In this document: positions 1 to 11,204 of the stretch, piece by piece
Position numbering within the stretch: position 1 is the stretch's first letter
Layout of the letters: the number at the start of each line of letters is the position of its first letter
Source of the DNA: Epiperipatus broadwayi
Lineage: Eukaryota; Onychophora; Udeonychophora; Euonychophora; Peripatidae
Assembly (NCBI GenBank): GCA_028023455.1
Contig: JAQFVV010006636.1
Span: 310,001-374,000 of the forward strand
Reading direction: 5' to 3'
Length of the DNA stretch: 64,000 bases
Position numbers and translations under genes: made by a program
Notes under the pieces: model-generated
What the model saw: only the letters and a program-made list of their open reading frames with translations
What the model was told of the DNA's origin: nothing
The model's database searches: none

Positions 1-1794
<1,794 letters not shown>

Positions 1795-2530
1795 TAAATG
1801 AGATATTTATTTTATATAGTGCGATGCTTTTGAATTGTAATAAACTAATCATCAGATTTTTAAGCTAATGCACGTGTTCTTTGTGGATCTTAACAATAAA
1901 TGAATACTGTCATTTTCCAATACAAGATAAAGTCTTTGTGAAAGAATAGAATAAATCCACCTATTCTTTCTACCCAAATGCTTAAGTATGGGCAAATCTT
2001 AAATGTTTAAGTATGGGAAAATCTTAAGTACTGGAAATGAGAGTGTGATGATATTAAACACTCATTTTAAATTACTTTACTATGTCTGAATGAATGATGC
2101 CTGCGAAATTTACTAGAATTTATGATACATCATTCTTAAATGAAATATAAACATATGTAAATGAGATATTTATTTTATACAGCTCCATGTTTTTGAATTT
2201 AAACTAATAATTAGCTTTTTAAGCTAATGCACATGCGCTTTGTGGATAACACTAAATGAATAGCCTCATTTTCCAATACAAGATAAAGTCTCTGTGAAAG
2301 AATAGAATGAATCCACCTATTCTTTTAACCCAAACATTTAAGTATGGGCAAATCTTAAATGTTTAAGTATGGGCAAATCTTAAGTACTGGAAATGAAAGA
2401 AAAGGTGGATTCATTCTATTCTTTCACAAAGACTTTATCTTGTATTGGAAAATAAGACCATTCATTTATTGTTAAGATCCACAAAGTGCATGTGCATTAG
2501 CTTAAAAAGCTGATTATTAGTTTATTATAG
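1795..2530. repeat. Family F repeat: two direct copies and one inverted copy
   Basis: A unit of about 245 bp occurs at 1795-2040 and again in direct orientation at 2158-2400. Half of it follows immediately in inverted orientation at 2401-2530. Shared landmarks are GGGCAAATCTTAAATG, CCAATACAAGATAAAGTC and the A/T-flanked AAGCTAATGCAC. Copies 2 and 3 abut, so the single strand could fold into a hairpin with arms of about 125 bp. The short phrase containing AAGTATGGG is itself duplicated within each unit. No coding potential. The direct-direct-inverted layout is the same as that of family C at 35.5-36.2 kb. Confidence 0.85.
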
Positions 2531-3120
2531 TTTCTTTATATTTTTTACAATTTTCAAATGATCTATGTATAGTTATTTTCAAAAAATTATTTACCAAATC
2601 TTTAAATTATTTATCAAATTTAAACTTTAGTATTAATTTCATTTCTACTCTTTCATATTTTTATCAATATAAAATTTCTGATTATTTTCATCTTTCTGAG
2701 TATCTTTTGATGCCAGTTTGTGACCATTAATTGTTGCCAAATTATACTACAATCATATACCAATAATTTGGCAATACATTTGCATGATCCTTTAGAAGAT
2801 GGTGCAGATATTGAAACCACATGGTAGTCATGGATGCTTTTGCCTATGGTAAAGAAGCAGAATCTTGAAATGTAGTATTCTCCATATAGATTTATTATTT
2901 ATTTCAGGAAGCAGGTCACATATCTGACATTTTTATTTGAACTGTTATTATTTTTCCTTTATAACAAAATAAAATGTAATAAAACTTAGTTACAATAATT
3001 AGAAACTACAAAACAAAGAAATAACAATGTGAAAAAATAAAGAAGGTTAAATGCACACTAACAAAGTTGTAAATCTGTAAATAAAATCCATTCATTTTAA
3101 TCTCTAAAAAAAACTGCACA
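2531..3120. other. AT-rich DNA, no feature seen
   Basis: No ORF, repeat or RNA signal that I can support. Confidence 0.5.
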
Positions 3121-3330
3121 GAGCCAAAACCCTCCATACAGTAGCACCATTTGGTGCAAGTCATAATAATCAATGGATGCAGGAAGGTTTGTGCATAAAA
3201 TCCCTATTTAGGGCCTACTCATCTAATATTCACAGACTAGTTTCTAGATTTCATCAGTGAGAAGCCATGGATCTGAGAGCACGCAACTAGATCTTGGGAT
3301 CTAAAGCAACTCTACAGCAGCAACCTTTTA
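3121..3330 (-). repeat. Family A repeat fragment with a deleted hammerhead
   Basis: Shares with other A copies the blocks CTCCATACAGTAG, AATCAATGGATGC, GTGCATAAAATCCC, CAGACTAGTTTCTAG and GGATCTGAGAGCAC. On the minus strand the ribozyme segment reads CTGATGA, then only six bases, then GAAAC TAGTC. Most of stem II has been lost, so the ribozyme should be dead. Confidence 0.8.
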
Positions 3331-3507
3331 CCATATTAGCTAACTATAAAATTTTGAGTCCAAAATAAAAACACAATAAAATTTTCAATTCAAGTACATT
3401 ATTTTGTATAGCCTTATAGATTTGAACTCAATTCTGCATCCATATTTTTTGGTGTCTTTGCTACTTTAATAACCATAGGGCAGGACTGGTATTAAATCAA
3501 TAAACAA

Positions 3508-3824
3508 CACATGATCACCATTCTTTATGCTGACCTAAGCTGCTTATACAGTAGCTAAACTCTCCATTCACTAGCACCACTCAGGGCAAGTAATCAATGC
3601 ATGCAGAAAAATTTGTGCATAAAATCCCTCTCTAGTGCCTACTTATCCAAAATCCCCAGACTAGTTTTTTGCTTGTTGGATGAGTAGGCACTAGATACAA
3701 ATTTTATGCATAAACTTTCCTGCATCAATTGATTACTCTGGTTTGCACTGAGTGATGCTACTATATAGAAAGTTTTGCCTCTGTGTAAACAGCTTGTGTA
3801 AGCATAAAAAATGGTGATCATGTG
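3508..3824. repeat. Family A foldback element with both ends
   Basis: A compact foldback about 317 bp long. It opens with CACATGATCACCAT and closes with the complement ATGGTGATCATGTG. The arms carry the family A blocks in inverted order (AATCAATGCATGCAG on the left; CATCAATTGATTACTC on the right). The hammerhead normally at the tip is missing. Only the flanking CAGACTAG phrase and the GGATGAGTAGGCACTAG block remain. This copy best defines the termini of the family. Confidence 0.85.
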
Positions 3825-4329
3825 ATGTGGTTTAAAATAACAACAGATAAATTGTGGATAGAATTAAAATTCTGACAAAGGCAAATCAAGCTAATTTTTC
3901 AGGTGCATTCTTAAAATTTGAATGCACATCAAGACATATCACCCAAAAAATTATCAAACAATTACAAACATATCCTTAATAAAAAATCAAATGTGTCTCT
4001 TAATATAAGTTAAAACATAAACAAATAAAACAAATATATCTGCAAAGGTCTCATTTTATAAACTAGATAAAAATCTATCATCAGTATGGCACCAACACTG
4101 TTACACAAAGCAATGAATATTCCTAATAAAAAAAATCCAGATAAATGCAATCTTCAAAACAGAGAATATAAAATTGGTTATTCAAATTAATTATCTGGAT
4201 AATAATAATAAATTAAACCAATTACACAATACTAAACCCACGATGCCAAAAACTGAAAGCAAACCTCAAAACAACTACAATTAAAGAAAGAATCATGTAA
4301 TCACCACTTTATTAAGTTACAAATGTTAA

Positions 4330-4690
4330 TCCATTACCATTTTTTTCCTCACTGTAGTTTCTTCCAGTGTAAGGTTTAGTAATCAATTAATGCGAGAAGG
4401 TTGTGCACTCTAATCCCTATCCAGATTCTTTCAATACTCTCAGATAGGTTTTATTAGTGAAGAGCCTTTGATCTGAGAGCAGTGCACCTGTTTTTCTTAT
4501 ATAGGTATATTAGCTTGGATTGAAAATATTATTGTTTTCCAAATGGGTTGATACTTTATCATTAAGCAAAAATATAAAAGACAGGTGCTGGAATGGTGCA
4601 TCTAAAGATCTAGATGCACTGCTCCCAGATTCAAGGCTTCTCACTGTTGACAGCCATAAGCTAAAAACTAATCTGAAAAATATTTAATGG
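4330..4690. repeat. Diverged family A fragments
   Basis: Two degraded pieces. At about 4370-4492 the phrases GAGAAGGTTGTGCACTCTAA and GATCTGAGAGCAGTGCACC match the family. At about 4585-4690 the plus strand shows CTGTTGACAGCCATAAGC followed by AAAACTAATCTG, a mutated version of the hammerhead segment with both core boxes damaged. Confidence 0.6.
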
Positions 4691-4975
4691 AAAGACACTA
4701 GATAGTAAACAGAGTGAATAGCTTTCTAGCATCTACTTCTTCCTAGAGCATACACTAGGTGGCACTAATTTGAAGAAAGATTTTTGCTATTGTTTTAGAA
4801 CTAAATAATAGTTTTAAAACAATAGCAAAAATCTTTCTTCAAATTAGTGCTACCTAGGTATGCTCTAGGAATAAGTAAATGATAGAAAGCTTAGTGCCAC
4901 CTAGTGTATGCTCGAGGAATAAGTAGATGCTAGAAAGCTATTCACTTTGTTTACTATCTAGTGGATTTTTTCAAT
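4688..4975. repeat. Palindromic repeat with duplicated right arm
   Basis: The left arm at about 4688-4805 (AGACACTAGATAGTAAACAG ... GCTATTGTTTTAGAAC) is repeated in inverse from about 4812 to 4975. The tip is a short A/T loop around 4805-4812. Within the right arm the segment CTAGGAATAAGTA/ATGATAGAAAGC, then TGCCACCTAGTGTATGCTC, is a partial duplication, so that arm is longer. The outer ACTAGATAG phrase resembles family A sequence. No ORF. Confidence 0.8.
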
Positions 4976-6241
4976 TTTAATTTAAGCTCTATTAGTGTAA
5001 TTTACCAGACTCCCTAGATAAAACAGCCATTGAAATTCATGAAAATATAGCATGTGATATAAAAAGTAATACAAGATGGGAAATAATGCAAAATAATAAT
5101 TGAGCCTAAACCAGTATCGTAATCAGATATTCTATAAAGCAATAAATGCTCACTTATTAAAATTAACATTAATCCTATATAATAGTTGTTTTTAAAAAAA
5201 TAGAAATGAAGAAATAAAAATACAAAAACTAATAATAAGTTAGTAGTAATAGTAACAAGTCAGATGTCACATGACTTATATATAGCTTGCACTTACAAAT
5301 ATGTAAAGTTAAGAGCGTGCTAATAGCTCTAAACAAGCTTTTTTTTTTTATTTATGATAAATGCTAAGTTAGTAGATAAGTTAGATAGTTATGCCTTATT
5401 GAATTAATCCAACAACAAACAGATCCTCTCAACCAATTATCAAAAACTTATAAATGAAAGGAAATTTAGAATTCAATTTTGCTTACAACTTGAAATTTAA
5501 AACTAGTTATAGAGCTCTAGTATTAATGACATTAACTGTTGGATATATTTAAGTTATTTTCTATGCATGAATTAATCATATTGCTTATTAATATTTCATT
5601 AAGCCATTTAAAAATTAAAAAAATTTTCAAAGAAAGCTTATGTGCTTCCATTATCCACATCATTTACATATGCATAGGGCACAGAAAGGAAATCATCATT
5701 ACCAGGAATCAACCACCAAAAATATATATATAAATTAATTTATGTTCTATAATAGGGGTGGATACGGAGTTACATCCTTAATATTTTGTACTATTTTTTA
5801 ATATGTAAATGTTGTCAGTTTATTCACTAAATTGTTTAATGCAGTTTGATAAATAGCCCATCCATGTTCAGCATGCATATTAACACAAAATAATAGCTGT
5901 AATGACAAGAATATATGAAGTAGACATTAAAAATTTATCCTGGTCAATTCCTTTAAAACCTCAAATAAGGGTCTACTGAAATTATCCCTTTTAATGAGGC
6001 TAATCTTTGATAATAAAAAAATAAGCCAACCTGCTGGATAATTGTTTTTACCATAATGGATATCACCAGCAAGATGAAAACAAGCTATTAAAACATAACA
6101 ACACGATTTTTGTTTAAGCATCATCATAACATTCCATTTAATACCAAAATTTGTATGTAATTTTAATGGTGATATAACTAAAGTTTTCGTTGTATCTGTT
6201 TTGTAAGGCTGGATTTGAAGACATTTACGTGTCTGAAAAGT
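4976..6241. other. AT-rich DNA with a possible family E end
   Basis: Mostly featureless. At about 5310-5342 the phrase GTGCTAATAGCTCTAAACAA followed by GCTTT resembles the reverse complement of the family E 3' end (compare 6430-6460 and 60842-60865). It may be a short remnant. Minus-strand ORF 5927-6127 has no motif that I recognise. Confidence 0.4.
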
Positions 6242-6261
6242 TCAGGCTTTCAAATTGATAG

Positions 6262-6460
6262 TAACATGTTTTATAAGTGCTGACTTTTGAGTTAGTATTT
6301 TATATCTAGTTTCTAGAGTCCCAGAACTCCACTGAGGTGAGCCATAAGCTCGAAACTGATTGGTCTGGAGATAGGGACTTTCCGATAGAGATTTTAAATT
6401 CTTTCTCTTTTGGCACTTGTAAAATAAAGCTTGATTAGAGCTATTGGTAAGCTCCATTTA
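6262..6460 (+). repeat. Family E repeat, hammerhead-bearing
   Basis: About 200 bp, related to 10640-10860 and, in its 3' half only, to 60838-60930 (minus strand). Shared pieces include AAGTGCTGAC/AATGCTGGC, TCTAGTGTCT/TCTAGTTTCT, the hammerhead segment, GATTTTAAAT and TTCTTTCTCTTTTGGCACTT. The 71-codon minus-strand ORF over it (6242-6457) is not thought to be a gene. It lies directly 3' of the PLE1 minus-strand copy, with about 20 bp of (AT)n between them. Confidence 0.7.
6327..6370 (+). ncRNA. Type I hammerhead ribozyme, family E copy 1
   Basis: Stem I CTCCA (6327-6331) pairs perfectly with TGGAG (6366-6370). The core box CTGAGGT (6332-6338) differs from CUGANGA only at the last position (A9 to U). 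Stem II is GAGC (6339-6342) with GCTC (6348-6351) and loop CATAA. GAAA is at 6352-6355. Stem III is A6355-T6364, C6356-G6363 and T6357-G6362 with loop GATT. Predicted cleavage follows GUC, after 6365. The fold is complete, but the A9 change should reduce or abolish activity. Confidence 0.55.
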
Positions 6461-6561
6461 GTAATATATATATATATGTTAAAACGAAGATTTGCACGAG
6501 TTAAATATATAAAATGCATATTTTGCGGGTTCATCCGTGTTAAAAACTTTTAATATTAATA

Positions 6562-6606
6562 TACTGACATTTCGACTTGGTCACACAAGCCATCCACAGA
6601 GTTATA
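6562..6606 (-). ncRNA. Hammerhead-like motif in the PLE1 3' tail (minus copy)
   Basis: Read on the minus strand: CTGTGGA (complement of 6593-6599), a 6-bp stem II GGCTTG/CAAGTC with a 6-nt loop, then GAAA (complement of 6570-6573) and TGTC. Against CUGANGA only the first core A is replaced, by U. Stem III is at most two pairs with no loop. A bulged stem I can form between ATAACT and AGTATAT. Penelope-like elements are known to carry minimal type I hammerheads in their terminal repeats, so origin is likely. Activity is doubtful. Confidence 0.4.
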
Positions 6607-6692
6607 AAAGGTAGAAAGATGGTTGTAGAGGCGCTACAATCACTGATTTGAATAAAATGTTAAAATTCCACCAATAGCAAAAAATGTTAAAT

Positions 6693-8225
6693 TTAGGAAT
6701 GTTTTTTAAAAAAATCTTTCCAAATAGGAGGAAGTTTGCATGTATCATCTCGCTTATTGATACAATCTGGCCTTTTAAGTATCTCTATGGCTTCTCTAAT
6801 TTTGCATTGGTAGAGATTATCACATCTGGATATGATCCTGGTACTAGAAAAATCAATTTTATGACCTGAATCTATAGTATGGAGTGAGAGTGCTGCTGAT
6901 GATGAGTGTTGTTTAACTGCATTAGCATGCTCATCTCTCCTAACACTGATGCAATGATTACTTATACCTATGTAAGAAGCTTTACAATTTTTACATGAGA
7001 TTTGATAGACACCATGAGATTCAAGAGGGATTGAATCCTTAGGCTTGGTTATTATATTGCTGATCTTTTGATGAGCAGAAAATGCTGTATCTATATTATA
7101 GCATTTTAATATACATCCGATACTGTCTGTAGTTCCTTTTACATATGGAACACAAATCCTAATAGCTGATTTATCATCTTTTTGTTTCCTATTTTGTCTA
7201 TTTTGGGCTTGAAATAAGGCTTTTTTTATAAATTTGTAATTATAACTATTTGCTAATAAAACACTATTAATATGATTTATTTCTTTTTTCAGATGTGTCT
7301 CATCTGAAAGGTTAATTGCTCTATTTAAAAGAGTTTTGGCTACAGAAACTATCTGAATTGGGTGATGATGAGAATGGAAATGCAAATATCTGTCTGTGTG
7401 TGTATCCTTTCTGTAAATAGAAAAAGATAAACTATTTGGTGTTCTGGTGACTAGAACATCAAGAAAAGAGAGTTTTCCATCAGACTCTGTCTCCATTGTA
7501 AATTTAATATGAGGATGCATATTATTTAAATGTAAGAAAAAATCATCTAATTTATTTTTTCCATGTTGCCATATGACAAAAGTGTCATCTATGTATCTGA
7601 GCCAAATGAGAGGTTTTAAAGATGATGATTCTAAAGCACGAGTTTCTATATATTCCATGAATAAATCAGCTATTATTCCTGAGATAGGTGAGCCCATAGG
7701 AGTACCAAAAACTTGTCTGTAATGCTGTCCATTGTATACAAAATATGTATTTAAGAGACAATGTTTAATTAAAGCAATAATATGGTCTGGTAAATTGCAA
7801 CGTTGTGAGATTATATTTAAAGCTTCATCAATTGGAATGTTTGTAAACAAAGACACGACATCAAAACTGACCAGAATGTCATTAGCATTAATTTTTAAAC
7901 TTTTTAAAACAGAAATAAAATGAAGAGAGTTTTTAATATATGATTTAATAGATGGGATTGTAGGTTTAATGAAATCTGATAAGTATCTGGCTAAAATATG
8001 AGTTGGAGAACCTACTGCACTTACTATTGGACGAAGGGAGATATCTGGTTTGTGAATTTTTGGAAGTCCATAAAATTTTGGACAGACACAAGATTTTTCA
8101 TGAGGGATTATTTTATTTTTTATCTCTGTTTCAATAGGTGATTTATTAATAATAGCTTTTGTTGTTTTTTCCAAATACGTAGTATGATCTCTTTTTGATA
8201 GTTTATAAGTTTTATCATTAAGCAG
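6693..8225 (-). CDS. Penelope-like reverse transcriptase with GIY-YIG endonuclease, 5'-truncated
   Basis: Reverse transcriptase plus C-terminal GIY-YIG endonuclease of a Penelope-like element. Such enzymes prime cDNA synthesis at a nicked chromosomal target. The frame is open from about 8225, about 17 codons upstream of the TTG at 8174 where a start could be mis-called, so there is no true start here: the N-terminus is lost at the inversion junction. Counting from 8174 (493 codons), the visible motifs in order are FYGLPKIHKPD near residue 35, the palm A motif SFDVVSLFTNIP near 99, MGSPISG near 160, the catalytic YIDD near 194, and HIKFTME near 222 with FLDVLVTR. The endonuclease follows at about 370-490: GVYQISC, CKNCKASYIGIS, then RRDEHANAV. 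No internal stop or frameshift is seen, so the copy is young. The codons are AT-rich like the surroundings. Confidence 0.93.
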   Translation of the reverse strand: MLNDKTYKLSKRDHTTYLEKTTKAIINKSPIETEIKNKIIPHEKSCVCPKFYGLPKIHKPDISLRPIVSAVGSPTHILARYLSDFIKPTIPSIKSYIKNSLHFISVLKSLKINANDILVSFDVVSLFTNIPIDEALNIISQRCNLPDHIIALIKHCLLNTYFVYNGQHYRQVFGTPMGSPISGIIADLFMEYIETRALESSSLKPLIWLRYIDDTFVIWQHGKNKLDDFFLHLNNMHPHIKFTMETESDGKLSFLDVLVTRTPNSLSFSIYRKDTHTDRYLHFHSHHHPIQIVSVAKTLLNRAINLSDETHLKKEINHINSVLLANSYNYKFIKKALFQAQNRQNRKQKDDKSAIRICVPYVKGTTDSIGCILKCYNIDTAFSAHQKISNIITKPKDSIPLESHGVYQISCKNCKASYIGISNHCISVRRDEHANAVKQHSSSAALSLHTIDSGHKIDFSSTRIISRCDNLYQCKIREAIEILKRPDCINKRDDTCKLPPIWKDFFKKHS

Positions 8226-8230
8226 ATCTA

Positions 8231-9154
8231 AAACCTCTCATTTGGCTCAGATACATAGATGACACTTTTGTCATATGGCAACATGGAAAAAATAAATTAG
8301 ATGATTTTTTCTTACATTTAAATAATATGCATCCTCATATTAAATTTACAATGGAGACAGAGTCTGATGGAAAACTCCCTTTTCTTGATGTTCTAGTCAC
8401 CAGAACACCAAATAGTTTATCTTTTTTTATTTACAGAAAGGATACACACACAGACAGATATTTGCATTTCCATTCTCATCATCACCCAACTCAGATAGTT
8501 TCTGTAGCCAAAACTCTTTTAAATAGAGCAATTAACCTTTCAGATGAGACACATCTGAAAGAAGAAATAAATCATATTAATGGTGTTTTATTAGCAAATA
8601 GTTATAATTACAAATTTATAAAAAAAGCCTTATTTCAAGCCCAAAATAGACAAAATAGGAAACAAAAAGATGATAAATCAGCTATTAGGATTTGTGTTCC
8701 ATATGTAAAAGAAACTACAGACAGTATTGGACGTATATTAAAATGCTGTAATATAGATACAGCATTTTCTGCTCATCAAAAGATCAGCAATATAATAACC
8801 AAGCCTAAGGATTCAATCCCTCTTGAATCTCATGGTGTCTATCAAATCTCATGTAAAAATTGTAAAGCTTCTTACATAGGTATGAGTAATCATTGCATCA
8901 GTGTTAGGAGAGATGAGCATGCTAATGCAGTTAAACAACACTCATCATCATCAGCACTCTCACTCCATACTATAGATTCAGGTCATAAAATTGATTTTTC
9001 TAGTACCAGGATCATATCCAGATGTGATAATCTCTACCAATGCAAAATTAGAGAAGCCATTGAGATACTTAAAAGGCCAGATTGTATCAATAAGCGAGAT
9101 GATACATGCAAACTTCCTCCTATTTGGAAAGATTTTTTTAAAAAATATTCCTAA
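8231..9154 (+). CDS. Penelope-like RT/GIY-YIG fragment
   Basis: C-terminal two thirds of the same polyprotein as at 6693-8225. The frame is open from 8231 (KPLIWLRYIDDTFVIW), although the first ATG is only at 8327. It keeps the catalytic YIDD, the HIKFTMETESDGK segment, the whole linker and the complete GIY-YIG domain (GVYQISC ... CKASYIGMS ... RRDEH ... CINKRDDTCKLPP). It ends FFKKYS, against FFKKHS in the other copy. Only scattered substitutions separate the two copies (for example CYNIDTAF/CCNIDTAF), with no frameshift. It lacks RT motif A and the MGSPISG motif, so it cannot make an active polymerase. It may still encode an intact endonuclease. Confidence 0.9.
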   Translation, partial: KPLIWLRYIDDTFVIWQHGKNKLDDFFLHLNNMHPHIKFTMETESDGKLPFLDVLVTRTPNSLSFFIYRKDTHTDRYLHFHSHHHPTQIVSVAKTLLNRAINLSDETHLKEEINHINGVLLANSYNYKFIKKALFQAQNRQNRKQKDDKSAIRICVPYVKETTDSIGRILKCCNIDTAFSAHQKISNIITKPKDSIPLESHGVYQISCKNCKASYIGMSNHCISVRRDEHANAVKQHSSSSALSLHTIDSGHKIDFSSTRIISRCDNLYQCKIREAIEILKRPDCINKRDDTCKLPPIWKDFFKKYS

Positions 9155-9240
9155 ATTTAACATTTTTTGCTATTGGTGGAATTTTAATATTTTATTCAAA
9201 TCAGTGATTGTAGCGCCTCTACAACCGTCTTTCTACCTTT

Positions 9241-9288
9241 TATAACTCTGTGGATGGCTTGTGTGACCAAGTCGAAACGTCAGTATAT
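9241..9288 (+). ncRNA. Hammerhead-like motif in the PLE1 3' tail (plus copy)
   Basis: Core-like CTGTGGA at 9248-9254. Stem II is GGCTTG (9256-9261) with CAAGTC (9268-9273). GAAA is at 9274-9277, followed by CGTC, with possible cleavage after C9281. Stem I can form with one bulge between ATAACT (9242-9247) and AGTATAT (9282-9288). The same A-to-U core difference is present in the minus copy, so it belongs to this subfamily and is not a private mutation. Confidence 0.4.
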
Positions 9289-9330
9289 TAATATTAAAAT
9301 TTTTTAACACAGATGAACCCGCAATATATA

Positions 9331-10639
9331 TATATATACTTTTAATTTGAAACATGTAAATGTTCAGACATTTATAAAGAAAAAGTAGATATATTTTAAT
9401 AATTGGCTTTATTCCTACTGAGCATGTTTTCAGTGCAATGCATACCATTATCATAGCTATATTATATAGCTATTATTGGTGGTATTTATGTATACTTGCT
9501 TATATTCAAATTCATTTTAATTCGTTGTATAGTTATGTAAATTCTATTTGAAATCTTTTTAGAGAAACCACTTCATGGAGATAGGGTTGTTGGTATTTTT
9601 TTTGTTTATTGTGAATTGACCTTTCTCCATGATCCAAGCCTTTATTTTTTACTTTTTGTATCACAATACAAACAATGTTTATTTTCGGTAAATCGAATTT
9701 ATGGTCAGGGTATTGTTTGTGTTCTACATAAATGGAGGAATATTCATTACTTGTTTTAGTTCAATTGTAGAGATAGTCGTGCTGGACGAATCATGTAGAT
9801 AGATTGGCTTTTGATTTACCATAATAAACATCTAGGCAATTGGCTTGGATGCAAAAGAATTTGCAAACTATTTGATGAGCTGATTCAGTGAACAATTTAT
9901 TTTTCAAATTGTATGAGCCATCTACAGAAATTTATAATCTTTGTCAAAGAAAAATTTTAGACATAAGTTTTTGTCAAAACCAAAATTATTAGCAGAATGG
10001 AAGAGAGAAGATCCCATCAAATAAAACAACACAATTTCTACTTAAACATCATTTCAAAATTCATTTTGACGTTACGGTTCAAATATTACTTAAGTAATAA
10101 TTTAATTGAATATTTATGTGGGATTTAAGTAAGTATTTACTTAATTAAATATTATCTAAAAGCAAAATTATTTTTAAAATGAGTTTAATCGGTCTTGTCT
10201 TTTAACATTGTCAGTAGGAAGAAGGCTTTAGTTAATAATCATTAATTTTAGCAATAAAAAAATAACATAATTGGACTTGTTAATAAAAAAAAAAGATGTC
10301 AGTCTTTGATTTATGCACCCAAACATTTGGTTAACATAATTAGCCCTTATATTTAATAAAGTACTTTTTTTTTCTAAAAGCAATAATTAAATGTTTTTCA
10401 TTTAACCAAATAAATGTGATTTGGAAATAACATTACAAAAAATATATTACGTGTATTTTTAAAATCAAAAATTATAATTAAAGAATTAAAAAAAAAAATT
10501 ACATTTATCTTGAATAAAAAATAATAAATAAATACATAAACTCTTCCCTTTTTTTACGCTTAAGAAAATAAATATATATATATATATTTCAGTCTAGTAT
10601 TTTAAGTTATTTAAATATCTAAAAATTTCAGATTTTCTA
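9331..10639. other. AT-rich DNA, no feature seen
   Basis: No coding or repeat signal beyond short A/T runs. There is an imperfect inverted pair CTTCATGGAGATAGG (about 9571) and CTTTCTCCATGATCC (about 9620). The 73-codon minus ORF at 9233-9454 overlaps the PLE tail and is not a gene. Confidence 0.5.
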
Positions 10640-10860
10640 CTCAATAGTTAACTCTTAGATAAATGCTGGCTTTGGGTTGGTATTTTTAGATCTAGTGTCT
10701 GAAATTATCCTAGAGGTTCTCTGAGGAGTGCCAAATCATGAAACCATTGGTCAGGGGTTTGGAGGGGGGGTGATATTTTTAAGTTATTTCTTTGGCTAAG
10801 CATTTATCACAAGGCTGGTTGATCAATTAGCAAAGCTCTTTGTTTATTTGCTTTGTATGT
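10640..10860 (+). repeat. Family E repeat, hammerhead-bearing
   Basis: Second copy of the repeat at 6262-6460, diverged but alignable: AAATGCTGGCTTTGGGTTGG, TAGATCTAGTGTCT, the ribozyme segment, then TTTAAGTTATTTCTTTGGC and GGCTGGTTGATCAATTAG. Its ribozyme core is better conserved than in the other copy. Confidence 0.65.
10716..10757 (+). ncRNA. Type I hammerhead ribozyme, family E copy 2
   Basis: Perfect core CTGAGGA (10721-10727, CUGANGA with N = G) and GAAA (10740-10743). Stem II is weak: GTG with CAT around loop CCAAAT. Stem III is a true small hairpin, ACC (10743-10745) with GGT (10749-10751) and loop ATT. The predicted cleavage triplet is GUC, after 10752. Stem I is about four pairs including G-T wobbles (10717-10720 with 10753-10756). 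All catalytic residues are present. Weak stems II and I may limit activity. Confidence 0.6.
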
Positions 10861-11204
10861 AATTTATAATATATATGTCAATCTTAATTATTTTTGTAAG
10901 GCAAAATAATTTAAATTAGTTTAATATATCATGGGCTATGAGAATGGATCTCACTTTTTTTTTTCTTTGGAAAAAAATATTACTTTTCAAAGTTTGAAAT
11001 GAAGTCAATAATATCCAGATAAAGCAAAGGTATTCTTTTAAGTTGAAGTTAAAGTATATGTGTGTGTATGATTGTACGATCATATATATTCGCATAGTAG
11101 AATTTAAAACATCCCATTATTTTTCAATTTAAAAAATATTTAGGCCGTTATTATTATATTTTGCTAACTTTTAAGTAACAGTTGTTTATATTTATTTTAA
11201 AAAG

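Larger units (their letters stand above)
6479..8228 (-). mobile_element. Penelope-like element PLE1, minus-strand copy
   Basis: Runs from its truncated 5' end at about 8228 to its 3' end at about 6479, next to an (AT)n tract. It contains the RT/GIY-YIG ORF (6693-8225) and a 3' tail with a hammerhead-like motif (6562-6606). The tail from about 6530 to 6690 is matched in inverted orientation by 9160-9320 of the neighbouring copy. The two copies together form a 1.09-kb inverted repeat (about 6530-7616 and 8231-9316) around a 614-bp spacer found only in this copy. Confidence 0.9.
8229..9330 (+). mobile_element. Penelope-like element PLE1, 5'-truncated plus-strand copy
   Basis: A second copy of the same element in opposite orientation, joined 5' end to 5' end with the first. 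It starts inside the RT gene just before LKPLIWLRYIDD and runs to the 3' tail, ending at about 9330 in an (AT)n run. The junction around 8226-8236 reads TAAAACCTC, a sequence shared by both copies, so the joint occurred at a microhomology of up to about nine bases. Confidence 0.88.

Noticed and set aside
1795-2530. CRISPR-like array
   Set aside because: Units are long, few and partly inverted, with no regular spacers; the window is eukaryotic.
3639-3821. ORFs containing NQSNQ-like phrases (also at 22501-22686 and 34845-35039) as a small gene family
   Set aside because: The similarity comes from the shared family A foldback arm, which is non-coding; the reading frame is not protected from stops.
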